From Cytobacillus sp. FSL H8-0458 (GTDB lineage: Bacteria > Bacillota > Bacilli > Bacillales > Cytobacillaceae): a stretch of DNA of 64,000 nucleotides. The stretch is from assembly GCF_038002165.1 (NCBI RefSeq), contig NZ_JBBOBR010000001.1:3945001-4009000 (forward strand). The letters are read 5' to 3'. Shown piece by piece: positions 42,845 to 51,313 of this stretch. A program made the position numbers and the translations under genes. The stretch's first letter is position 1, and each line of letters begins with the position of its first letter. The notes under the pieces were generated by a model. The model worked only from the letters and a program-made list of their open reading frames with translations. It searched no databases and was not told the DNA's origin.

Positions 42845-43738
42845 ATGGCAAACTTAAAATATTCATTATTTATTTTTCTGGGCGCATGCAGTTATGGCAT
42901 TCTTGCATCGATTGTTAAACTAGGGCTTCAGGCTGGCCACTCTGTTCCCGAACTGACCGGAAGCCAATATTTAATTGGGCTCCTTTTATTATTGCTTTCT
43001 TTCCCATTTATCAAAAGAACGAAAATCACCCTTAAACAAGCGGCAGCTTTGTTATTGACCGGCGCCTCCCTAAGCTTAACCGGCATTCTGTATGGAATGA
43101 GCCTTGACCGGAACCCGGCCTCCATCGCTGTTGTTCTATTATTTCAGTTCACCTGGATTGGAATTCTTTTTGAAGCACTATATGAAAGAAAGATGCCCAG
43201 CAAAGCAAAAGTCATTTCTTCGATCCTGCTTATTATAGGAACGGTATTTGCAAGCAACCTGATTAATTCCGGGTCCCATGCTATTCAAGCAGATGGCCTG
43301 ATTTATGGCTTATTATCTGCGGTTACATTTGCCGTGTTCATTTTTGCAAGCGGCAAGGCAGGCAAAGGAATTCCAACCATCCAGAGGAGCATCTTCATCA
43401 CATTTGGCGGACTTCTTCTGGTTGCAGCTGTTTCTGGCCCCGTCTTAATAAGCGGCGGCGTTCAGCTTGAGGGCCTATGGAAATTCGGACTGCTGATGGC
43501 ATTGTTCGGCGCCATTTTCCCTATTGTATTCTTTGCAATCGGTTCACCCCACTTAGATTCAGGGCTTGCCACGATTGTAGGCTCTGCCGAACTTCCGGCA
43601 GCTGTTGCTGCCGCTATGCTGATTCTTGGCGAAAGAATATCAGAAGCCCAGACTTTCGGGATTGTCCTGATCCTGATCGGAATCAGCATACCGCAGTTCT
43701 CATTTAAGAAAGCAGCAAAGAATCGTTTGAGCACGTAG
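42845..43738 (+). CDS. EamA/DMT family permease
   Basis: A 297-residue drug/metabolite transporter protein with ten hydrophobic segments and two EamA repeats (second repeat about 150-285, ending AAMLILGERISEAQTFGIVLILIGI). It exports or imports a small molecule that cannot be named from sequence. AAGGAG lies 10 nt upstream of ATG. Single gene between dps and repeat array 2. Confidence 0.87.
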   Translation: MANLKYSLFIFLGACSYGILASIVKLGLQAGHSVPELTGSQYLIGLLLLLLSFPFIKRTKITLKQAAALLLTGASLSLTGILYGMSLDRNPASIAVVLLFQFTWIGILFEALYERKMPSKAKVISSILLIIGTVFASNLINSGSHAIQADGLIYGLLSAVTFAVFIFASGKAGKGIPTIQRSIFITFGGLLLVAAVSGPVLISGGVQLEGLWKFGLLMALFGAIFPIVFFAIGSPHLDSGLATIVGSAELPAAVAAAMLILGERISEAQTFGIVLILIGISIPQFSFKKAAKNRLST

Positions 43739-43797
43739 GATTTTTTATGGCTGGATTCGCTGGGCACCGCCTGAGCCGGCGATCTGCTTGCCCAAAG

Positions 43798-43831
43798 AGA
43801 CTTTGGAACTCATTCCAAGGTCTTTTTTTTG
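43798..43831 (+). terminator. Terminator of the EamA gene
   Basis: AGACTTTGGAA, CTCA, TTCCAAGGTCT (one mismatch) and eight T. It lies 60 nt behind the stop codon, before the repeat array. Confidence 0.85.
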
Positions 43832-43877
43832 CAGGCTGGTGTTTTGCGGGTGTTTATTGCTGGTGCAGCTGGGTTCC

Positions 43878-44127
43878 GACTCTGACTGGCTCTTTTCTCC
43901 ACTTTGTGTCCGAAGTTGGACCGAGTTCAGACTCTGACTGGCTCTTTTCTCCACTTTGTGTCCGGAGTTGCACCAGGTTAAGACTCTGACTGGCTCTTTT
44001 CTCCACTTTGTGTCCGAAGTTGGACCGGGTTCAGACTCTGACTGGCTCTTTTCTCCTTTCTGTGTCCGAAGTTGGTCTGGGTTCCGACTCTGTTCACCGG
44101 ATTTAGCTTTTTGTGTCCGAGTCTACT
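43878..44127. repeat. 52-bp tandem array 2 (four full units and a partial)
   Basis: Units start with GACTCTG at 43878, 43930, 43982, 44034 and 44086, exactly 52 bp apart. The block GACTCTGACTGGCTCTTTTC is identical in the first four units. Each unit can fold as GTGTCCGAA, 11-nt loop, TTCAGACTC. Since 52 is not a multiple of 3, ORFs through it change frame at each unit and are not credible. It shares period and hairpin geometry with the array at 11365-11625 but is inverted. It occupies most of the 530-bp gap before the TM-helix gene. Confidence 0.9.
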
Positions 44128-44200
44128 CATGGTTGTATCCATCCCCGCCGCTTTCTTCTTCTCAGGACACCAGCCTCCTTAAAAACTTGTTAATGAAGCT

Positions 44201-44225
44201 GTTTACCCCAATAAGGTTTGGGTAT
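44201..44225 (+). promoter_or_regulatory. Sigma-B-like promoter before the TM-helix gene
   Basis: GTTTAC (44201-44206), 13 nt and a perfect GGGTAT (44220-44225), about 45 nt before the start codon. Both boxes and spacing fit sigma-B. Confidence 0.75.
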
Positions 44226-44269
44226 ATGAAAGTATGCAATTCTACAAATTCTTTTAAGGAGTGACAATA

Positions 44270-45955
44270 TTGGACAATAATCGGTACTGGGGCGGATTTG
44301 ATTATCTTTTGGCCAAACTGCCTGATTTATTACTAGCGGTATTAGTATTATTAGTTGGCTGGATTATTGCAAAAGCAATCGAAAAAGCCGTTCTAAAAGG
44401 CCTGCGCAAAACCAGCCTTGATGATAGAGTATTCCCTGATAAAGCAAATAGAAAATATTCATCTGAGAAAATAATCAGCAAGATTATCTACTATCTGCTT
44501 TTAGTCTTTGTGTTTATCCTGTTCTTCAATATATTGGACCTCGATATTATCGCTGCACCGCTTGTGGGTATGTTCTCCTCCATAATGGCAGCAGTGCCAA
44601 GCATTTTAAAAGCAGCTCTAATTCTATTATTCGCATGGCTAATCGCTACTGGAATCAGCGTGCTGATCAGAAAGAGCGGCAGAACGCTCAAAGTTCATGA
44701 AAAGCTGAGCAAATGGAATTTAACAGACAATAAAGAGCAGCCTGCCAATGTTGTTGATAACGTGGCTAAAATTGTATTCTACCTAACCTTGCTGGTATTC
44801 CTGCCGGCTGTATTGGGAGCTCTAAACCTGAATGGAATCGCCGGACCGTTCACCGGCATGCTTGAAAGTATCCTGGCCTTTTTGCCTAAGCTTCTTGCAG
44901 CAGCTCTGATATTATTTGTCGGCTGGTTTGTTGCAAAAATCGTCCGCGATATTGTAACGAATTTCCTGCAGGCTGTTGGAAGTGAAAAACTGACTGCCAG
45001 ACTTGGCTTAAACCGATTGTTTGAAGGGACAAGCCTGGCATCTGTGATTGGCTCAGTCGTGTTTGTGCTTATTCTAATTCCAACCGTCATCGCCGCTCTC
45101 GAGCGATTGGATATTGAAGGCATTTCTGCACCTGCCATTGCCATGCTGAATGATGTCCTGACGATGCTCCCGAATATTGCTGTAGCTATATTCTTCGTGC
45201 TGATTGGAGTTTGGCTCGGAAAATGGGTCCGCAAATTCGTCTCCAGTATACTCGAACGCATTGGATTAAATTCTTACTTCTCCGGTATGGGATTAAACAA
45301 GTCTGCTGCAGCAGGCAATGGTTTAAGCTTCTCCCAGGTAATTGGCTATATCGCAGAAGTGATTATCGTCCTGCTGTTTGTGGTGCAGGCTCTTAATATC
45401 CTTGGCCTCGACTTCCTGGTTACATTAGCGACAGGTGTAATTGCCTACCTGCCTCATGTGATTGCAGCTCTTGTCATTCTTGGTGTAGGTTTGTGGCTGG
45501 GCAGCCTGGTTAAGAAATTGCTGAGCACAGTTCTTCAAGGACCGCATTATAAATTCCTAGCCAACGTCGCTCAGGCAGCCATTATCGCGATTTCAATCTT
45601 TATGGCACTTGATCAGCTTGGTCTTGCTGCTTCCATTGTCAATGCTGCGTTCATTCTAACGCTTGGTGCACTTGCACTGGCGTTCGGCTTATCATTTGGT
45701 CTGGGAGGGAAAGACTTTGCTGCCAAGTATCTTCAAAAGCTTGATCGTAAAATTGAAGAAACAACCATTAATAAAGATGCCGATACGAAAGCAGTGATGA
45801 AAGAAGTCATGCCTGAAATGAAACCAGACAACGCCACTAGCACTGTTGATAAACCGTTTAACCCAACAAGTCCGGATCCATCTATGAATCCGGCAAATGA
45901 CCCGTTAAATCCGCGCAATAACCGGATGAATGAAAACAATGGGCCGTTGAAATAA
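44270..45955 (+). CDS. TM-helix-repeat (CmpX/mechanosensitive-channel-like) membrane protein
   Basis: About 561 residues built from repeated conserved TM-helix units, each with a pattern like LPKLLAAALILFVGWFVAKIVRD (also near 12-40, 95-125, 305-330 and 385-415). A glycine-rich segment ALAFGLSFGLGGKDFAAKY near 466-484 resembles the pore end of MscS-type channels. The C-terminal 60 residues are hydrophilic and Asn/Pro-rich. Likely start TTG 44270, 8 nt behind AAGGAG; a GTG at 44261 touches that site. Probably an osmotic or stress membrane protein under sigma-B. Confidence 0.82.
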   Translation: MDNNRYWGGFDYLLAKLPDLLLAVLVLLVGWIIAKAIEKAVLKGLRKTSLDDRVFPDKANRKYSSEKIISKIIYYLLLVFVFILFFNILDLDIIAAPLVGMFSSIMAAVPSILKAALILLFAWLIATGISVLIRKSGRTLKVHEKLSKWNLTDNKEQPANVVDNVAKIVFYLTLLVFLPAVLGALNLNGIAGPFTGMLESILAFLPKLLAAALILFVGWFVAKIVRDIVTNFLQAVGSEKLTARLGLNRLFEGTSLASVIGSVVFVLILIPTVIAALERLDIEGISAPAIAMLNDVLTMLPNIAVAIFFVLIGVWLGKWVRKFVSSILERIGLNSYFSGMGLNKSAAAGNGLSFSQVIGYIAEVIIVLLFVVQALNILGLDFLVTLATGVIAYLPHVIAALVILGVGLWLGSLVKKLLSTVLQGPHYKFLANVAQAAIIAISIFMALDQLGLAASIVNAAFILTLGALALAFGLSFGLGGKDFAAKYLQKLDRKIEETTINKDADTKAVMKEVMPEMKPDNATSTVDKPFNPTSPDPSMNPANDPLNPRNNRMNENNGPLK

Positions 45956-45962
45956 TAGTGGA

Positions 45963-45992
45963 AGCACGTCCCTAGTGGGCGTGCTTTTTTAT
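45963..45992 (+). terminator. Terminator of the TM-helix gene
   Basis: AGCACGTCCC, TAG, TGGGCGTGCT and TTTTTATTTTT, a few nucleotides behind the stop. Confidence 0.88.
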
Positions 45993-46077
45993 TTTTCCAG
46001 GCTTTTTCTCTTCACAAAACCACACAACTTCAGTAAACTATTAATACCAATAAAACCAATGAGAAAGGTCGGAAAAA

Positions 46078-46497
46078 ATGGCAAATACACCGGTTTCGAT
46101 TCCCCGTCCGCTCGTAAGAACCAATCAATGGTCAATTGTATTAAGTGTTTTAGCTTCGTGGTTTACCGGAGAAGCATGGATTCTTGCCATTCCCCTGCTT
46201 GCAGGTGCAATGGGATTATTGTTCGGCTTCAATCCAATTATGCGTACAGCAAGGCATTTTCTTAGAAAGAGTCCTTCTGAGTACATTCCCGAAGACTGGG
46301 AACAGCAGCAATTTAATCAGGTGATTGCCGTTGCCTGCCTGGCGCTTGGGCTGATCAGCTTTTTCCTAGGCTGGACAGCTGCAGGGTATGTTTTTACAGC
46401 TATGGTCGCTCTTTCAGCATTTATTGCCATTCTGGGATTTTGCATCGGCTGTTTTATCCGCTTTCAGCTTAACCAGTATAAATACCGAAAATCGTAA
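46078..46497 (+). CDS. DUF4395 membrane protein
   Basis: A 139-residue protein of the DUF4395 family (SIPRPLVRTNQWSIVLSVLASWFTG at the N-terminus, then FGFNPIMRTARHF). Four hydrophobic helices. In relatives it often accompanies thioredoxin-like or rhodanese genes, but none is adjacent here. Function unknown. Single gene with a terminator behind it. Confidence 0.82.
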   Translation: MANTPVSIPRPLVRTNQWSIVLSVLASWFTGEAWILAIPLLAGAMGLLFGFNPIMRTARHFLRKSPSEYIPEDWEQQQFNQVIAVACLALGLISFFLGWTAAGYVFTAMVALSAFIAILGFCIGCFIRFQLNQYKYRKS

Positions 46498-46499
46498 GG

Positions 46500-46526
46500 C
46501 AGCCATCACGGCTGTCTTTTTCGTTT
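46500..46526 (+). terminator. Terminator of the DUF4395 gene
   Basis: GGCAGCC, ATCAC, GGCTGTC (one wobble) then TTTTTCGTTT, directly behind the stop codon. Confidence 0.82.
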
Positions 46527-46543
46527 CCTAATTCACCCAGCTA

Positions 46544-46569
46544 GTTTCAAAGGACTTTATAAGGGGTAC
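46544..46569 (+). promoter_or_regulatory. Sigma-B-like promoter before the YqcI/YcgG gene
   Basis: GTTTCA (46544-46549), 14 nt and GGGTAC (46564-46569), 34 nt before the ATG. Only the last position of the minus-10 box and one position of the minus-35 box deviate from GTTTAA/GGGTAT. Confidence 0.6.
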
Positions 46570-46603
46570 ATATTTCATAAGTAAATCATTCTGAGGTGAA
46601 AAA

Positions 46604-47329
46604 ATGAAAACTGCCAGTAAGTTTCTTTTAACAAAAGAAGATATGACTAACCCCGATATTGTGCCTGAGTGGGTTATTCAGGAATATAAAACATTTCATG
46701 ATACAGTTACAGATAAAACCTTCCCGTGCTATTTTGGAATGACTGCAGAAATGCGCGGCGAATTGAGATATGCCTATATTACACAAGAGGACTGGTCTAA
46801 TCTTCCGGAAGCTCTTGAATCCTTTATCGAGCTCTTTGACGCACCAAAGCTTATTCGCCATGGCCTGTTTGTATTTGTGGAGCCGGAAAAAGATGAAAAG
46901 CCGCTTGAACATTACAGAGAATATTTCTGGAATATCCTTCAGTATTTGCATAAGGTTGATACAAAGCCTTGGCCGAAGGATTATCCGACAGATCCGGACC
47001 ATCATTTATGGGCGTTTTCTTTTGCGGAGGAGCCATTCTTTGTGTTTGGAAATGCGCCTGCATACAAGCAGAGAAAGACGAGGGATTTAGGCAATAGCCT
47101 TGTGCTCGGATTCCAGCCGCGCCGCATTTTTGAAGGCCTTGAAGGCACCTCTAAAGGCGGCATCATGTCCAGGGAAAAAGTAAGGGAACGTGTTGAAAAA
47201 TGGGATGGCCTTCCTACCCATCCAAACATCAGCCACTATGGCGATCCCGAACACCGTGAGTGGAAACAATACTTCATCGGTGATGACATTAAGCCAATTG
47301 AAGGGAAATGCCCTTTTCATCATAAATAA
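46604..47329 (+). CDS. YqcI/YcgG family protein
   Basis: A 241-residue soluble protein of the YqcI/YcgG family: FPCYFGMTAEMRGELRYAYI near 39-58, DHHLWAFSFAEEPFFVFGNAPAYKQRKTRDLGNSLVLGFQPR segments near 131-172, and a C-terminal CPFHHK. Function of the family is unknown. Histidine- and aromatic-rich motifs suggest a metal or haem site, but this is a guess. AGGTG precedes the ATG. The sigma-B-like promoter suggests stress induction. Confidence 0.85.
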   Translation: MKTASKFLLTKEDMTNPDIVPEWVIQEYKTFHDTVTDKTFPCYFGMTAEMRGELRYAYITQEDWSNLPEALESFIELFDAPKLIRHGLFVFVEPEKDEKPLEHYREYFWNILQYLHKVDTKPWPKDYPTDPDHHLWAFSFAEEPFFVFGNAPAYKQRKTRDLGNSLVLGFQPRRIFEGLEGTSKGGIMSREKVRERVEKWDGLPTHPNISHYGDPEHREWKQYFIGDDIKPIEGKCPFHHK

Positions 47330-47405
47330 TTGAAATGCCTTGGGCACAAATTAATTTATGGGATATCCGGGCAGATCTGTGGTCAGCCTAAAAAGTAAAA
47401 ACTGC

Positions 47406-47446
47406 ATAAATAAGGAACCGTTCTCAGCGATCGGTTCCTTATTTAT
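47406..47446. terminator. Perfect 15-bp inverted repeat at the end of the beta-lactamase-like gene
   Basis: ATAAATAAGGAACCG and CGGTTCCTTATTTAT enclose 11 nt. It overlaps the stop codon of the minus-strand gene and is followed on that strand by a short T run (GCAGTTTTTAC). It can act as the terminator of the ykf-side transcript. Confidence 0.75.
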
Positions 47447-48224
47447 GTGTAATATATTGATTAATACGGCTGCCAATTGCGGACAGTACTTCTTTGCCGG
47501 CTGCCTGATTTTGGAGCCTGTCCACAAGTACCGCAGCGCAGACTGTTTTTCCTTTATGGGTAAATATGGCGCAATCATGCTCTATGCCGGGAAGTTCGCC
47601 TGTTTTATTGGCAACCATGACTTTTTCCTCGTCTATCGTGTTGGCAAGTTTATTTTTAAACTGCTGGTTTTCCAATATATACAGTGCTTTTTCAGTATAC
47701 TTCCCTGATAAAAGCTTTTGCTCTGCCAATGCCTTTATGCCATACACCATATCCCGGGCAGTCGTGGTGTTGTCGATGCCGTTTTTCAGTGCTTCAAAAT
47801 CCATCATTTTTCTGTTTAATGATGTATTATTAAACCCCAAATCTTTGAAAAGCTGATTGATTTTCTCTATACCGAGCAGCTCAATGATAAGATTAGTCGC
47901 TGTATTATCAGACACAATGATCATTAGTGTCATTAGGTCTGTCACCTTGATCTTCAAATCTCTGGCCATGGCCTGCAATACACCCGATCCGCCAACCCGG
48001 GCAGAAGCAGTGACTTCCACTTCCTCCTCAAGCTGAAGCAGCCCTTTCTCCGCCTGTAAAAGTCCCGCAAGTAAAATCGGCACCTTTATTAAGCTGGCTG
48101 AAGAGAAAATGGCATCGGCATCTTTTTCGATGAAATCATCTTCAGTATGGATATATACAGCAACGCGGCCTTCACAGCAGCTGGCCAATGTAAGAATTTC
48201 CGCTTTAAGAGTATGAAAGTCCAT
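47439..48224 (-). CDS. Cytosolic class A beta-lactamase-fold serine hydrolase
   Basis: A 261-residue protein with all class A active-site motifs: SLIK (S-x-x-K) near 44-47, SDN near 105-107, a DFEALKNGIDN omega-loop-like glutamate near 147-157, and KTG near 209-211. There is no signal peptide or lipobox, and it is the last gene of the ykf muropeptide cluster, 1 nt behind ykfD. This favours an intracellular peptidase or amidase on wall peptides over drug resistance, though that is inference. Confidence 0.85.
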   Translation of the reverse strand: MDFHTLKAEILTLASCCEGRVAVYIHTEDDFIEKDADAIFSSASLIKVPILLAGLLQAEKGLLQLEEEVEVTASARVGGSGVLQAMARDLKIKVTDLMTLMIIVSDNTATNLIIELLGIEKINQLFKDLGFNNTSLNRKMMDFEALKNGIDNTTTARDMVYGIKALAEQKLLSGKYTEKALYILENQQFKNKLANTIDEEKVMVANKTGELPGIEHDCAIFTHKGKTVCAAVLVDRLQNQAAGKEVLSAIGSRINQYITHK

Positions 48225-48225
48225 T

Positions 48226-49236
48226 TTATTTCGCAGCCGCTACTTGAGGCCGGTTATGGTCGCCCGTTACTTTTTCATTATATAAATGGCAGGCCACAAA
48301 GTGATCCTTCTCAATCTCCTGCCACACAGGCTTCATGGAAGCACAAGCCTCCATCGCATAAGGGCAGCGCGTGCGGAATACGCAGCCGCTTGGCGGATTC
48401 ATTGGACTTGGGAGCTCCCCTTCCAAAATGATTCTTTCCCGGTTATCCTCGACATCAGGGTCAGGGATGGGAATCGCCGACAACAAGGCCTGTGTATAAG
48501 GGTGAAGCGGATTTTTATATAAGTTTTCGCTTGTGGTTAATTCCACTAGATGCCCTAAGTACATAACGCCGATTCTGTCGCTGATATGCTTAACCATTGA
48601 GAGATCATGGGCGATAAATAAGTAGGTCAGCCCTTTTTTCTTCTGGAGCCCCTTAAGCAGGTTCACCACCTGGGCTTGTACCGATACATCCAGTGCTGAG
48701 ATTGGCTCGTCAGCAATAATGAATTCCGGATCCAGCGCCAAAGCGCGGGCAATTCCAATTCTTTGTCTCTGCCCGCCGCTGAATTCATGTGGATAACGGT
48801 TAGCATGGTCGCGGTTAAGACCTACATCCTCCAGAAGCTGATAGACCCGCTCGAGGCGCTCCCTCTTATTCGGATATAACCCATGAACCTCCATGGGCTC
48901 GGAAATAATCTCCTGTACGGTAGAACGCGGATTCAAGGAAGCATACGGATCCTGAAAAATCATCTGCATCTTCCTGTGAAAAGCAAACCTCTCTTTTTCA
49001 GTCATGTTATGGACATTTTTTCCGTCATAAAGGACTTCACCTTCTGTACGGTTATATAAACCAATGATGGTACGCCCTGCGGTTGATTTTCCGCAGCCGG
49101 ATTCACCGACAATCCCGAATGTTTCTCCCTGTTTGATATGAAAGGAGACATCATCAACAGCCTTCAGGGTTTGTCCTTTTCCCATTGAAAAATGCTTTTT
49201 GAGATTGTTGACCTGTAAAAGTGCTTCTTTTGCCAT
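48226..49236 (-). CDS. ykfD: Peptide ABC transporter ATPase YkfD/DppF type
   Basis: A 336-residue oligopeptide-transporter ATPase. Walker [10 protein letters not shown] near 40-48, signature SGGQRQRIGIARAL near 146-159, Walker B FIIADEPISALDVS near 164-177, and the C-terminal oligopeptide/dipeptide extension with cysteines (CVFRTRCPYAMEAC). It pairs with DppD to power the DppBC channel. It lies 2 nt behind ykfC. Confidence 0.92.
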   Translation of the reverse strand: MAKEALLQVNNLKKHFSMGKGQTLKAVDDVSFHIKQGETFGIVGESGCGKSTAGRTIIGLYNRTEGEVLYDGKNVHNMTEKERFAFHRKMQMIFQDPYASLNPRSTVQEIISEPMEVHGLYPNKRERLERVYQLLEDVGLNRDHANRYPHEFSGGQRQRIGIARALALDPEFIIADEPISALDVSVQAQVVNLLKGLQKKKGLTYLFIAHDLSMVKHISDRIGVMYLGHLVELTTSENLYKNPLHPYTQALLSAIPIPDPDVEDNRERIILEGELPSPMNPPSGCVFRTRCPYAMEACASMKPVWQEIEKDHFVACHLYNEKVTGDHNRPQVAAAK

Positions 49237-49238
49237 GT

Positions 49239-50168
49239 TTATTCCCCCGTCTCTTGCCAGTAACGTCTAGCTGCACATAGTTCCTTTTCATAGATGGTAT
49301 CTTTCAAGTCGATAACTTCGATGCTTTTACCGGTATTTGGAGAATGAAGCAGCTTTCCATCACCATAATAAATGCCTACATGATGGAGTTTGCCTTTCCC
49401 TTCTTCATAAGCAAAGAATAATAGGTCCCCTGGTTCAATGGCATCCAGTTCGACCGGCTTCCCTGCTTCCGCCTGATCATGGGCATCACGGGGAATGATC
49501 ACTCCATTTGCTTTGCACATTGAAAAGCTGAACCCTGAACAGTCATATCCATAGCTGCTCATGCCGCCCCATAGATAGGGAAGGCCTATAAATTGTTCAC
49601 CCGCAGCAATGATGTCTCTGCCGCTGCCTTTCCGTATAGCCTCAAATGATTCAAAGACCTTTACGTCAGCAGATTTTAAGAATCCTTCTCCTCCAGGTGT
49701 CTGAACCTGGATCCACTCGGCTCCTTCTTTTAAGACCGGAAGTACAGTTTGATAACTTAGAATTAGTTCCGGCTCTCTGTCAGTCGAATAGAGAGTTGCT
49801 TTTTTGTTCTGGATGACAGCGGCCTTTTCACTATCAAGCTTCCAATCTTCATTCTGAGTCAGCTGGGCCTTCGGCAACCAGCCGGGATACCCTCTCCCGT
49901 CCTTTGAAGAAGGCTGGCTCGGGACAACAACATGTACCCATCCATCTCTCTCCTCCAATACAATCACTTCTTCTCCGTACAGAACTTGTGATTGCACAAG
50001 ATTCCCGTCGCAAAGCTCCAGTCGGGGCTCATAGGTGAGCTTTTCAAGCCAGGCATCCAAATTAACTGGATTAGTGATGGCTTCAAAGTCAATTTCTCTT
50101 GATGAATCGCTCGCTGTCCACAAGGTAGCAGCAGGAACCGAAACCAGCCATTTCTGCTTAATTGCCAA
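49239..50168 (-). CDS. ykfC: Gamma-D-glutamyl-L-diamino acid endopeptidase YkfC (NlpC/P60)
   Basis: A 309-residue protein with N-terminal SH3b-like domains (VLYGEEVIVLEERDGWVHVVVP near 64-85) and a C-terminal NlpC/P60 domain: YDCSGFSF near 206-213 holds the catalytic cysteine, HVGIYYGDGKLLHSP near 263-277 the histidine. No signal peptide, so it acts in the cytoplasm on imported murein tripeptide, cutting D-Glu-diamino acid bonds after the L-Ala end is exposed, as in B. subtilis. Confidence 0.93.
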   Translation of the reverse strand: MAIKQKWLVSVPAATLWTASDSSREIDFEAITNPVNLDAWLEKLTYEPRLELCDGNLVQSQVLYGEEVIVLEERDGWVHVVVPSQPSSKDGRGYPGWLPKAQLTQNEDWKLDSEKAAVIQNKKATLYSTDREPELILSYQTVLPVLKEGAEWIQVQTPGGEGFLKSADVKVFESFEAIRKGSGRDIIAAGEQFIGLPYLWGGMSSYGYDCSGFSFSMCKANGVIIPRDAHDQAEAGKPVELDAIEPGDLLFFAYEEGKGKLHHVGIYYGDGKLLHSPNTGKSIEVIDLKDTIYEKELCAARRYWQETGE

Positions 50169-50193
50169 ACCGAATTCCTCCTTTTTAAAATTG

Positions 50194-51300
50194 TCAGGAT
50201 GTCAATTCCTGCTTGTTCACTGCCAATGATACATTCCTGATGCCAAGGCCAGTTTCAGATGGCAGGGTAATTTTGCGGCCGGAATAGCGGATTCCGCCTT
50301 CCACAATTTCTTTTGCCATCATCAATGGGGCATCAAAATCAAAGCGGGTTATATTCTTTTTGCTGGCTGCAAAATGGGCTGCGGCCGTAATGCCGATCTT
50401 TGTTTCAATCATGCTGCCTACCATGCATTCCATCCCGCATACTTCAGCAAGCTGATTAATGATCTGCGCCTGATAAATGCCGCCTGACTTCATCAGCTTG
50501 ATATTAATCAGGTCAGCACTTCGCGTTTTAATGACTTCAAATGCCTGCTTCGGGGTAAAAACACTCTCATCTGCCATAATCGGTGTATTAACCGCATCGG
50601 TAACCTGCTTAAGCCCCTCTATATCCCAAGCCTTTACCGGCTGTTCGACAAGCTCAATGTTCAAGTCAAGTGCTTCCATTTTTCGGATGGCATAAATAGC
50701 ATCCTTTGGTTTCCAGCCCTGATTGGCATCCAGGCGGATTTTAATTTTCGATCCTACCCGGGTGCGGATTTCCCGTATTCTCTCTATATCTGTTAAAATA
50801 TCATCCTTGCCGACCTTTACCTTAAGGACATCGAAGCCTTGCTGAACATAGGAAACCGCATCTTCTCCCATTTCTTCCGGACCATTGACGCTTACTGTAT
50901 AATCCGTTTCCACCTCATTTTTATGTCCGCCTAAAAATTGGTAAAGAGGCAGTTTGCATTGCTGTGCAAGACAATCGTACAAGGCCATATCCAAAGCTGC
51001 CTTTGCACTCGAATTTCCTATTAAAGCGGACTGAATCCCCTGGAATATCTCCTCATAGTTTAGAAGACTCTTATTGATCAGCATTGGCTTTAATACATGA
51101 TGGATGGCTGACTCTATGCTTGATAGGCTGTCCCCGGTGATCACCACAGTGGGTGGTGCTTCCCCCCACCCGGCTATCCCGTTATCACATGTTACTTTTA
51201 CAACAAGCGTTTCAGCTGTCTCAACTGTTCTCAAAGCTGTTTTAAATGGTTTTTTCAGTGGTACTGCAGCTCTAAATGTTTCGATCGTGTTTATTTTCAT
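50194..51300 (-). CDS. ykfB: L-Ala-D/L-Glu epimerase YkfB
   Basis: A 368-residue enolase-superfamily enzyme (muconate lactonizing group). KVKVGK near 159-164 supplies the first lysine pair, RLDANQGW near 188-195 and VEQPV near 217-221 and ADESVF near 242-247 the metal ligands, and K in NIKLMKSGG near 265-273 the opposite base. It converts L-Ala-D-Glu to L-Ala-L-Glu for normal peptidases. Follows ykfA by 13 bp. Confidence 0.93.
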   Translation of the reverse strand: MKINTIETFRAAVPLKKPFKTALRTVETAETLVVKVTCDNGIAGWGEAPPTVVITGDSLSSIESAIHHVLKPMLINKSLLNYEEIFQGIQSALIGNSSAKAALDMALYDCLAQQCKLPLYQFLGGHKNEVETDYTVSVNGPEEMGEDAVSYVQQGFDVLKVKVGKDDILTDIERIREIRTRVGSKIKIRLDANQGWKPKDAIYAIRKMEALDLNIELVEQPVKAWDIEGLKQVTDAVNTPIMADESVFTPKQAFEVIKTRSADLINIKLMKSGGIYQAQIINQLAEVCGMECMVGSMIETKIGITAAAHFAASKKNITRFDFDAPLMMAKEIVEGGIRYSGRKITLPSETGLGIRNVSLAVNKQELTS

Positions 51301-51313
51301 CTATACCACCCTT

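Noticed and set aside
43878..44127. CRISPR array
   Set aside because: Units follow each other with no unique spacers; whole 52-bp units are repeated and diverge gradually, and there are no cas genes.
43956..44264. Open reading frame through tandem array 2
   Set aside because: The unit is 52 bp, so the frame shifts at every unit; the peptide has no ribosome binding site and is low complexity.
47439..48224. Acquired beta-lactam resistance gene
   Set aside because: No export signal, tight linkage with the ykf operon and no mobile elements nearby.
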